From assembly GCA_033065855.1 (NCBI GenBank), contig JAVXUO010002537.1, positions 279,443 through 343,442 of the forward strand: 64,000 bases of DNA, in the 5' to 3' direction. The position numbers and the translations under genes were made by a program. The notes beneath the pieces were generated by a model. It was not told the DNA's origin and did no database searches. It was given only the letters and a program-made list of their open reading frames with translations. The stretch's first letter is position 1; each line of letters starts with the position of its first letter. Shown here one piece after another: positions 11,818-21,923 of this stretch. This DNA comes from Escallonia rubra (lineage: Eukaryota > Streptophyta > Magnoliopsida > Escalloniales > Escalloniaceae).

Positions 11818-13532
11818 GTGTTTGAAAGTTTTTAAGGTATGAGTAGTAGTTAAGTTAGTGATTTGATTTATGAGTGAGAATGGTGCTTTTGAGAAATGAT
11901 TAGTGTTAAGTCTGAAAATTAGTTTGAGAGTATGATAAGAAATGTGGAATCTACCTTGTTATCTCGTTCATTCTTTTGTATGTTGAATTTGATTGCGACT
12001 TAATTGAATGCCAACTTGCTCTAAGATATTGGAGAAAATGTCATTCTTATTGAGTTGTCCTATCCCTTTTCAGGATATTATCTATTTTTTCGAATCTATT
12101 TGAACTTGGTGGGATAGTATCTGACCCACTGGCTATGGGAAAGTTACAAATCCTATTAAGGATCAATAATCTCTACTAATCGTATTTACTTCAAGTCATT
12201 GAGTTGACTTTTCTTCGTCATACCTATACCATTGTTTCTGTACTCATCATTTTCTAAAATGTCATAAAGTTGTATTATGAATCATGAGAGCCAATATGTA
12301 TGATCATGTTAAAGATTTGCGCATTTTGGTCGCTCAGTCGTGATTATTATTATTATTTATTCCCCAAATGCTTGATTGGGATCATTGTTTGTTGTGATTA
12401 CGTTAGATATTTTGTTGTATAATAATTACAGTATTTGTGATTGGTGTTCGTTTAATGTGTTCCAAAATGGTAACATGTTATGATCATTATTCATATCTAA
12501 TCTGACTATCAAAATTATACTGTGTTTTATTCTTAAGTGATTTTGAAACTAACAGATTGCTATGTGCGTGTATCTTTACCTGATTTAGGATTTACATAAT
12601 TATTTAGACTTCTAAGCCTCAGATAATCGGTGAATGAAAGTAGACTCTGAGAACAGGGATTAGAGTTGGACAATCTATTTGATGATTCAGTAAAAGATTG
12701 AGATTTTGGTTGAACATGCAACAGTAGACCCCATGTTACTTGCTTTTAAAACTGAAAGATTTTAAACGTTTACCCGAACAGATGATCGAAAGATTAGACT
12801 ATAAATTTTTGGTAAATAATGTGATTGTATCATAAGTGATGTGATAACTTAAAGCCTTAAACTTTAGTGAAAGTGCATTACATGCGAATGCAAAATCATA
12901 TTTTGCGCTATGTTAAGATAAAACATTTCTCTGTGATGAATTTGGTAATAGTTTAGGCTCGTTGAGTTCAGATAATTGAGTGCGCAACGAAAGCATAGTG
13001 GTTATATTTTTTCTTTCATTTGTGATATGTAAGTGCTTATAGCGATGGGTTATCCATATTAGCTTTTGTAGAGTGAAAGTCACACGTGACCATCGCTTAG
13101 TAATTTGGTGCACCTTGAGCGTGAAATTAAGCTGGCTATTATTAAGTGGATTGTACAAGAGTATAATCTACTATATTATATGGATAACAAAATGGAGACA
13201 TGTTGGATTAGGGATTGATTTAATTCATTTTTAATGCATTGAATTTAGAATGGTGTAATTCACTTTAGTGAGTTTCGTATTAGCTAAGTCATTGTTCGTG
13301 AGGTACCGAAACGATTAGAGCGCAAGTGATAACTTGACCAGTTTGAGTTTAGCATTATGAATTAGAATTTGATTAATGCGTTCGAGTATTCATCGGAATG
13401 AATTGGGTAAGAAGCTTAGATGTAGCTCAGCTACTATGTGATAGTTATCAGAGTTATGCAGCAGAAGCGTAGTGCCTAGATGTTATAAGTAAAAGGAAAC
13501 CTGAGATTCAATTTCGAGGACGAAATTTTTAT
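11818..13532 (+). other. Non-coding internal filler replacing RT-RNaseH-integrase
   Basis: About 1.7 kb without any RT, RNase H or integrase block that I can find in either strand. The polyprotein end is still visible at 13,505-13,545 (frame RFRGRNFYKVG), so the filler replaces the middle of pol. The first few hundred bases of the filler also follow protease in element 2 (27,580-27,886). The whole filler is present again in the tandem copy (16,476-18,194). Confidence 0.7.
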
Positions 13533-13545
13533 AAGGTGGGGAGAA
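13533..13545 (+). other. Polypurine tract, element 1
   Basis: AAGGTGGGGAGAA directly precedes the TG of the 3' LTR. It would prime plus-strand DNA synthesis. The same tract occurs in the tandem copy at 18,195-18,207. Confidence 0.8.
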
Positions 13546-14617
13546 TGTAATATCCCACACTTTTTGATCTATTTAAATAACTATCTGTGACCCGAAAAAT
13601 AAACGGGCGATAATTTTGAGTAATGCTCGGAGATTAGTAGAGAATGGAAGCTTAAAATGATTTTGGGATTAAAAGGTAATTTTAAAAAGTTTTGGGGCCA
13701 TTTTGTAATTTTAGAAACTTTGATCAATATCATCTAAATTGTTTACATTGTATCTTACAGTAAATGTTTTGAAAAATAATTGAAAATAAATATCTTGACA
13801 TTTGATTGAAGGGGATTGAGTTGAAACTCTTTCCATATTGTGATCAAACTGTTTATGATTATTTGAAACCTTGTTCATATTGTCTTCGAAATATCTGTGT
13901 TCGTTTTGGAATCCTTTGGAAAATCATCATTGCATTTTAAAATGATGGCTTTGAAAATGATCTTCAAATTATCGTTTTAGTATCCGTTTATGATTGTTAA
14001 TGATCGTTTTGGAATCTGTTATGATTGTTAATGTATGTTTTGGTATCTATTTGTGATTGTTTATGATCGTTTTGGTATCTGTTTATGATTGATTATGATC
14101 ATTTTGGAAATCATCAAACTGTTTATAGTTGTTTGAAATATTTTGAAAAATTATCATCGGATGGACTCTTGAGTCGTTTGTAATTCCTTCGATTATTCCT
14201 TGAACGACCTTACTGAGCTCTTAAAAGCTCACCCTTCGTTTGATTCTCTTCTGTAAGTAACAATCAGATGTAGAATGCTCAGGAATTGCTTTAGAGTCTG
14301 TGTGAGAATCCGAAGTGCCCACCACTATTTTTGTGTGGTAAGACCCATGCGTGGGTCGGTACTGTTAGTTGCTTTGTAAAGAACCTAAGTTTGAGTTTTG
14401 GACGTTTTACGTTGTAAAACTAGCTTAAGTTTTAAGTTTTTTTTTAGGTTGTGTATCTTGAAGAATTTGACTTAGTGTTTATTTAAAAGCTTTTTATATT
14501 TTGAAAGTTGCGATTAAGTTAAGATTATTTCTATCAATGAGCAGGGTCCCATGTGATGTGGTAGGTCAATGCTCCAAGAGTTCGGGGTGACAAGCTCCAG
14601 GTTCCCGGGTTGTTACA
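13546..14617 (+). repeat. 3' LTR of element 1, internally deleted
   Basis: It begins TGTAATATCCCACAC and ends GGTTGTTACA. It aligns with the first 180 bases and the last 950 bases of the 5' LTR. About 2.4 kb in between (5' LTR positions near 6,594-8,988, holding the GT-rich part) is missing, with the junction at ACTTTG|ATCAA. The remaining parts differ from the 5' LTR at many sites, so the insertion is old. Confidence 0.88.
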
Positions 14618-14622
14618 ATAAA
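14618..14622. repeat. Right target-site duplication ATAAA
   Basis: ATAAA follows the CA end of the 3' LTR and matches 6,409-6,413. It is duplicated again at 19,280-19,284 together with the rest of the tandem block. Confidence 0.9.
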
Positions 14623-16455
14623 ATAAGTACGTTAAGAAGAAAGATACCGTCAAAGTCCAAGTCCTCTCACTTAAACGAGTCTTCCGCGCTAGAGACTTTT
14701 TTCGAGTAGCCTTAGGCTTGGTCTTTACATGCTCTTTACGTTTATCAGCAGATTCAACAAGGGTTATCACAACCTCTCTACGCTTCTTACTCAGATCAGC
14801 AGGGGTCCTTAGCTCGACATCTAATTTGTAGGTTGGCCTTGTGCATTCAGCAGCTAAAAACCCAGACCCAATAGTCAAATTTCCAACGAAATTCTTACTT
14901 TTATCAATAGAGCATCCTAAGTTAATGGACATATATTTACTTGGTCCAGGGATGCTCGATGGCATAGGAAATGGCACAGTCACAACAACCAATGAAGAAG
15001 GCACTTGTGGAAGCATCATCAAGGGGATAACTGATGTCAGTTTAGCCAATTGATAGTCTGAAGGTGGTCCAACGAAGCTCACGTATTTTGAGTTGTAGCC
15101 TGACTTGCCTTCTTCATCTTCTCTCGGATTTCTTGTCATGTTTGGATAAGAGGTACGTCATACTCAGCATCGAAATCATCCACGACGCTCTTTTCTGATG
15201 GGTACCTCTGGAATAAATCTTCTACAGCCTCATCAATTGAAGGCTCAGCCACAATAGTTTTTTCTTTCTTCCCCCTCAACTTTCGAGGAGACTCCTTCGA
15301 GGGAGATTTCCTTTTCTTCTTTGGTGTAGTAGAGTTGCTAGTCCCTTCATCTGTACAAGAAAATGTAAAGTGGTAAAGTGAGTTTCATAATAGTAAGAGA
15401 ATTAAAACTAAGTGACGAATGAAATAGAATCGGTATTTGGTCGGTTTGGGTTACTCTTAGCTAGATTGCCCATGCAGTTGACGAAATACATGTCATCATA
15501 CAATACTGTAATCTTATCCTGGTACCCTGTATTGAAAGATCTCAGGTCCTTAGAGGTCCAGATTGCGATGTTTTCCATGACAAAATTTTCCATCAATTGA
15601 TCAACGTGTCTGTCAATCGCCTAGATGTGATTAGCAGTGAGTCTCGAGAGCCTTTTCTTTGGTTCTACAAAACCATTATCAATGAAGAAATAAGTTGGTA
15701 TCCCTTGTATTAGCCCAAACTATTAACCAAACTGAGACGTTGTGTACCACTCAAAGTTGCATACCGCAGAGGGGGTATTGCTGATTTGGCCACCAACGTG
15801 TTAAAAATGCCCGCACAAGAAACTTGCCCACATTTTTTTAATAAAATCATGTAATTCTGGGGACATCTCTTTCTCTATATGAGTGGATAGTTCTCTAAAC
15901 CAGTTAGGACCAAAAGCCTTAGCAAGAAATGGGTGCGATCGTTTGACTTGAACAAAGTCAAAAAAGAAATGAAAGCAAGCTCCAAAAGAATGAGGTTTTA
16001 GCTCACCCAAAGACAGGCGGTGGCCATAGGTAAGGAAATAGGCAGTAGGTTGGATTGGGATCGAAGGTGCAAATTCCAAAAAATAAGGTTGAAGCCAAAG
16101 CTGAACTAACCAAAATGGGCCACCGATACTCCAGTGTATCTTTTTCTTCACTATTGTGAACATAGACGGATACAAGCTACCCAACAAAAAGGGTGCAAGC
16201 ATGTAAACCTTACCATGAGCTAAACCGATGGTCATATTCATATACTCCTTGCTTAAAGACAAACTAGATACACAAAAGACATGCCTAGATAGCCAAATCC
16301 ACAAGAAAGTAGCCAGTTATTTAAGATCGAGTGGAGTATTTTTCTGTTTAGAACGCAAAATTTTTGGAACATGGATTGAATGTCTCGAAGTATTTCACAG
16401 GAATTACAGGAGTGTTAAGTGATAAATCCAAGGAATTATGGTTGACCAAAGCATT
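14618..16455 (-). pseudogene. PMD gene middle exons, copy 1
   Basis: This is the minus-strand PMD gene on the right side of the Del insertion. Reading leftwards: a mobile-domain block (16,304-15,801; SRHVFCVSS, APFLLGSLYPSM, GPFWLVQLWLQPYF), then 15,600-15,405 (FNTGYQDKITVLYDDMYF), a likely intron with acceptor CTTGTACAG| near 15,353, and a basic block with the SV40-type nuclear signal PKKKRK (about 15,308-15,325). A Ser/Lys-rich tail (15,139-14,623) runs into the LTR. The unit is an extra copy: it lies left of the duplication junction at 16,455 and is cut off from the 5' exons by the second repeat unit. Confidence 0.72.
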
Positions 16456-19400
16456 CGTCATGGAAAACCTTAGTAGTGTTTGAAAGTTTTTAAGGTATGA
16501 GTAGTAGTTAAGTTAGTGATTTGATTTATGAGTGAGAATGGTGCTTTTGAGAAATGATTAGTGTTAAGTCTGAAAATTAGTTTGAGAGTATGATAAGAAA
16601 TGTGGAATCTACCTTGTTATCTCGTTCATTCTTTTGTATGTTGAATTTGATTGCGACTTAATTGAATGCCAACTTGCTCTAAGATATTGGAGAAAATGTC
16701 ATTCTTATTGAGTTGTCCTATCCCTTTTCAGGATATTATCTATTTTTTCGAATCTATTTGAACTTGGTGGGATAGTATCTGACCCACTGGCTATGGGAAA
16801 GTTACAAATCCTATTAAGGATCAATAATCTCTACTAATCGTATTTACTTCAAGTCATTGAGTTGACTTTTCTTCGTCATACCTATACCATTGTTTCTGTA
16901 CTCATCATTTTCTAAAATGTCATAAAGTTGTATTATGAATCATGAGAGCCAATATGTATGATCATGTTAAAGATTTGCGCATTTTGGTCGCTCAGTCGTG
17001 ATTATTATTATTATTTATTCCCCAAATGCTTGATTGGGATCATTGTTTGTTGTGATTACGTTAGATATTTTGTTGTATAATAATTACAGTATTTGTGATT
17101 GGTGTTCGTTTAATGTGTTCCAAAATGGTAACATGTTATGATCATTATTCATATCTAATCTGACTATCAAAATTTTACTGTGTTTTATTCTTAAGTGATT
17201 TTGAAACTAACAGACTGCTATGTGCGTGTATCTTTACCTGATTTAGGATTTACATAATTATTTAGACTTCTAAGCCTCAGATAATCGGTGAATGAAAGTA
17301 GACTCTGAGAATAGGGATTAGAGTTGGACAATCTATTTGATGATTCAGTAAAAGATTGAGATTTTGGTTGAACATGCAACAGTAGACCCCATGTTACTTG
17401 CTTTTAAAACTGAAAGATTTTAAACGTTTACCCGAAACAGATGATCGAAAGATTAGACTATAAATTTTTGGTAAATAATGTGATTGTATCATAAGTGATG
17501 TGATAACTTAAAGCCTTAAACTTTAGTGAAAGTGCATTACATGCGAATGCAAAATCATATTTTGCGCTATGTTAAGATAAAACATTTCTCTGTGATGAAT
17601 TTGGTAACAGTTTAGGCTCGTTGAGTTCAGATAATTGAGTGCGCAACGAAAGCATAGTGGTTATATTTTTTCTTTCATTTGTGATATGTAAGTGCTTATA
17701 GCGATGGGTTATCCATATTAGCTTTTGTAGAGTGAAAGTCACACGTGACCATCATCGCTTAGTAATTTGGTGCACCTTGAGCGTGAAATTAAGCTGGCTA
17801 TTATTAAGTGGATTGTACAAGAGTATAATCTACTATATTATATGGATAACAAAATGGAGACATGTTGGATTAGGGATTGATTTAATTCATTTTTAATGCA
17901 TTGAATTTAGAATGGTGTAATTCACTTTAGTGAGTTTCGTATTAGTTAAGTCATTGTTCGTGAGGTACCGAAACGATTAGAGCGCAAGTGATAACTTGAC
18001 CAGTTTGAGTTTAGCATTATGAATTAGAATTTGATTAATGCGTTCGAGTATTCATCGGAATGAATTGGGTAAGAAGCTTAGATGTAGCTCAGCTACTATG
18101 TGATAGTTATCAGAGTTATGCAGCAGAAGCGTAGTGCCTAGATGTTATAAGTAAAAGGAAACCTGAGATTCAATTTCGAGGACGAAATTTTTATAAGGTG
18201 GGGAGAATGTAATATCCCACACTTTTTGATCTATTTAAATAACTATCTGTGACCCGAAAAATAAACGGGCGATAATTTTGAGTAATGCTCGGAGATTAGT
18301 AGAGATTGGAAGCTTAAAATGATTTTGGGATTAAAAGGTAATTTTAAAAAGTTTTGGGGCCATTTTGTAATTTTAGAAACTTTGATCAATATCATCTAAA
18401 TTGTTTACATTGTATCTTACAGTAAATGTTTTGAAAAATAATTGAAAATAAATATCTTGACATTTGATTGAAGGGGATTGAGTTGAAACTCTTTCCATAT
18501 TGTGATCAAACTGTTTATGATTATTTGAAACCTTGTTCATATTGTCTTTGAAATATCTGTGTTCGTTTTGGAATCCTTTGGAAAATCATCATTGCATTTT
18601 AAAATGATGGCTTTGAAAATGATCTTCAAATTATCGTTTTAGTATCCGTTTATGATTGTTAATGATCGTTTTGGAATCTGTTATGATTGTTAATGTATGT
18701 TTTGGTATCTATTTGTGATTGTTTATGATCGTTTTGGTATCTGTTTATGATTGATTATGATCATTTTGGAAATCATCAAACTGTTTATAGTTGTTTGAAA
18801 TATTTTGAAAAATTATCATCGGATGGACTCTTGAGTCGTTTGTAATTCCTTCGATTATTCCTTGAACGACCTTACTGAGCTCTTAAAAGCTCACCCTTCG
18901 TTTGATTCTCTTCTGTAAGTAACAATCAGATGTAGAATGCTCAGGAATTGGTTTAGAGTCTGTGTGAGAATCCGAAGTGCCCACCACTATTTTTGTGTGG
19001 TAAGACCCGTGCGTGGGTCAGTACTGTTAGTTGCTTTGTAAAGAACCTAAGTTTGAGTTTTGGACGTTTTAAGTTGTAAAACTAGCTTAAGTTTTAAGTT
19101 TTTTTTTAGGTTGTGTATCTTGAAGAATTTGACTTAGTGTTTATTTAAAAGCTTTTTATATTTTGAAAGTTGCGATTAAGTTAAGATTATTTCTATCAAT
19201 GAGCAGGGTCCCATGTGATGTGGTAGGTCAATGCTCCAAGAGTTCGGGGTGACAAGCTCCAGGTTCCCGGGTTGTTACAATAAAATAAGTACGTTAAGAA
19301 GAAAGATACCGTCAAAGTCCAAGTCCTCTCACTTAAACGAGTCTTCCGCGCTAGAGACTTTTTTCGAGTAGCCTTAGGCTTGGTCTTTACATGCTCTTTA

Positions 19401-21117
19401 CGTTTATCAGCAGATTCAACAAGGGTTATCACAACCTCTCTACGCTTCTTACTCAGATCAGCAGGGGTCCTTAGCTCGACATCTAATTTGTAGGTTGGCC
19501 TTGTGCATTCAGCAGCTAAAAACCCAGACCCAATAGTCAAATTTCCAACGAAATTCTTACTTTTATCAATAGAGCATCCTAAGTTAATGGACATATATTT
19601 ACTTGGTCCAGGGATGCTCGATGGCATAGGAAATGGCACAGTCACAACAACCAATGAAGAAGGCACATGTGGAAGCATCATCAAGGGGATAACTGATGTC
19701 AGTTTAGCCAATTGATAGTCTGAAGGTGGTCCAACGAAGCTCACGTATTTTGAGTTGTAGCCTGACTTGCCTTCTTCATCTTCTCTCGGATTTCTTGTCA
19801 TGTTTGGATAAGAGGTACGTCATACTCAGCATCGAAATCATCCACGACGCTCTTTTCTGATGGGTACCTCTGGAATAAATCTTCTACAGCCTCATCAATT
19901 GAAGGCTCAGCCACAATAGTTTTTTCTTTCTTCCCCCTCAACTTTCGAGGAGACTCCTTCGAGGGAGATTTCCTTTTCTTCTTTGGTGTAGTAGAGTTGC
20001 TAGTGCCTTCATCTGTACAAGAAAATGTAAAGTGGTAAAGTGAGTTTCATAATAGTAAGAGAATTAAAACTAAGTGACGAATGAAATAGAATCGGTATTT
20101 GGTCGGTTTGGGTTACTCTTAGCTAGATTGCCCATGCAGTTGACGAAATACATGTCATCATACAATACTGTAATCTTATCCTGGTACCCTGTATTGAAAG
20201 ATCTCAGGTCCTTAGAGGTCCGGATTGCGATGTTTTCCATGACAAAATTTTCCATCAATTGATCAACGTGTCTGTCAATCGCCTAGATGTGATTAGCAGT
20301 GAGTCTCGAGAGCCTTTTCTTTGGTTCTACAAAACCATTATCAATGAAGAAATAAGTTGGTATCCCTTGTATTAGCCCAAACTATTAACCAAACTGAGAC
20401 GTTGTGTACCACTCAAAGTTGCATACCGCAGAGGGGGTATTGCTGATTTGGCCACCAACGTGTTAAAAATTCCCGCACAAGAAACTTGCCCACATTTTTT
20501 GAATAAAATCATGTAATTCTGGGGACATCTCTTTCTCTATATGAGTGGATAGTTCTCTAAACCAGTTAGGACCAAAAGCCTTAGCAAGAAAGGGGTGCGA
20601 TCGTTTGACTTGAACAAAGTCAAAAAAGAAATGAAAGCAAGCTCCAAAAGAATGAGGTTTTAGCTCACCCAAAGACAGGCGGTGGCCATAGGTAAGGAAA
20701 TAGGCAGTAGGTTGGATTGGGATCGAAGGTGCAAATTCCAAAAAATAAGGTTGAAGCCAAAGCTGAACTAACCAAAATGGGCCACCGATACTCCAGTGTA
20801 TCTTTTTCTTCACTATTGTGAACATAGACGGATACAAGCTACCCAAAAAAAAGGGTGCAAGCATGTAAACCTTACCATGAGCTAAACCGATGGTCATATT
20901 CATATACTCCTTGCTTAAAGACAAACTAGATACACAAAAGACATGCCTAGATAGCCAAATCCACAAGAAAGTAGCCAGTTATTTAAGATCGAGTGGAGTA
21001 TTTTTCTGTTTAGAACGCAAAATTTTTGGAACATCGATTGAATGTCTCGAAGTATTTCACAGGAATTACAGGAGTGTTAAGTGATAAATCCAAGGAATTA
21101 TGGTTGACCAAAGCATT
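16456..21117. repeat. Tandem segmental duplication, unit 2 (4,662 bp)
   Basis: Direct repeat of unit 1 with an offset of 4,658 bases at the start and 4,662 at the end. The difference comes from one extra A (near 17,436) and an extra CAT (near 17,752). The junction joins the PMD gene sequence GCATT to the Del protease sequence CGTCATGG. Only about one base is shared between the two original break sites, so an LTR-LTR exchange did not create it. Confidence 0.95.
18208..19279 (+). repeat. Second copy of the deleted 3' LTR
   Basis: Copy of 13,546-14,617 inside duplication unit 2, with the same 2.4 kb internal deletion. The deletion therefore predates the duplication. ATAAA follows at 19,280. Confidence 0.92.
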
Positions 21118-21676
21118 GGCATAGTCACAATCGGTAGAAGCCCCATTAGGGCACATATATCAAATACACCAGGGGCCATCGTTTTGGTCCTCAACATAAA
21201 TACATTAACAGTAATGGACCAAAAGCAAAAAGACGAGCTCAATAATCATCGATCCACTTTAGGTGGATCCTTAGACATATAAATGAGCATGTAAATACCT
21301 TGTCTTCTCCATTGATTGGCATAGATGGCCACCAAATGATCCATCCATAAACCCCTATCTGCATCAATAACGGTCGGCCAAGTCCTAATCGACAAACCGA
21401 TTTCAGACCAGCCTATCCAATCCCAATAAGGATCTCTCAATAATAGTTTCTCTGATTCATCAACCGGATAAACTGTTAGAGATGGAAGCCCAATCCTGAA
21501 GGAAGGACCCATGATATGAGGATTGACGAACTTCAAGCGTTTCTTAGAAGCGATCAGAATACATGAATCAATAGGTTCAACATAAGCCCTAAGAGCATTA
21601 ATGCTCCATAAGGGATGAAGTGGAAACGGAATGCATGTTCCCTAATCGTCCTTGGGGTAGATTTCTTCTTTCCCAT
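19280..21676 (-). pseudogene. PMD gene, 5' and middle exons (copy 2, joined to the start)
   Basis: This copy is continuous with the gene start. The ATG at 21,674-21,676 opens MGKKKSTPRTIREHAF; after a frame change it continues as KKRLKFVNPHIMGPSF, GLPSLTVYPVDESEKLLLRD and ADRGLWMDHLVAIYANQW down to about 21,246. A new exon near 21,225-21,110 has FWSITVNVF and APGVFDICALMGLPP, the signature start of the plant mobile domain. The core domain follows at 20,966-20,463, with the exon at 20,258-20,067, the basic PKKKRK block and the 19,801-19,280 tail as in copy 1. Frameshifts make it a likely pseudogene. Function in the family is linked to silencing and nucleic acids; here none can be inferred. Confidence 0.7.
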
Positions 21677-21910
21677 AACGTCTGAGATTTACTATAAAAT
21701 GTAGATTAGAAAAATGGCAAAGAAGGGGTTTAGGAATCAGAAGAAAAGCTAAAGGGATTTTTCAAAAGTAGGGACAGTTTGTTTAAGCAGAATAAACTGA
21801 AGAGTTAGGCTAGGACTTAACTTTATCAACATAATTAAGTAATGGAAAGAAACCGTTGGAATATGAATTAGATCAGCAATTGATTCGCACAACCACACAT
21901 GTCGCACGAG

Positions 21911-21923
21911 TCAAGGGGGGAAA
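21911..21923 (+). other. Polypurine tract of the Tat-like element
   Basis: TCAAGGGGGGAAA lies just before TGTTGGCTACG, the probable LTR start. The tract is about 235 bases beyond the PMD start codon, which places the PMD gene inside the element, between pol and the 3' LTR. Confidence 0.65.

Larger units (their letters stand above)
6414..14617 (+). mobile_element. Non-autonomous Del/Tekay-like Ty3/gypsy element (8,204 bp)
   Basis: The element has a 5' LTR of 3,527 bp starting TGTAGTATCACGCAC and ending CGTTACA. A methionine-tRNA-type primer binding site, decayed gag and protease, about 1.7 kb of non-coding sequence, a polypurine tract and a shortened 3' LTR (1,072 bp) follow. Both ends carry TG...CA and the ATAAA duplication flanks them. 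Reverse transcriptase, RNase H and integrase are absent although the polyprotein end motif survives before the 3' LTR. A second copy at 23,900-27,886 has the same layout, so the loss of pol is probably a family trait. The insertion sits inside the antisense PMD gene. Confidence 0.88.
11798..16455. repeat. Tandem segmental duplication, unit 1 (4,658 bp)
   Basis: The unit runs from CGTCATGGAAAACC at 11,798 to GCATT at 16,455 and is followed at once by unit 2. It holds the end of the Del protease, the filler, the 3' LTR, the ATAAA duplication and the PMD middle exons. By eye I find about 19 substitutions and two small indels (1 and 3 bases) against unit 2, so identity is above 99%. Confidence 0.95.

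Noticed and set aside
14841-15053. 70-residue + strand frame, repeated at 19,503-19,715
   Set aside because: It is antisense to the PMD exon and identical in both copies only because of the tandem duplication.
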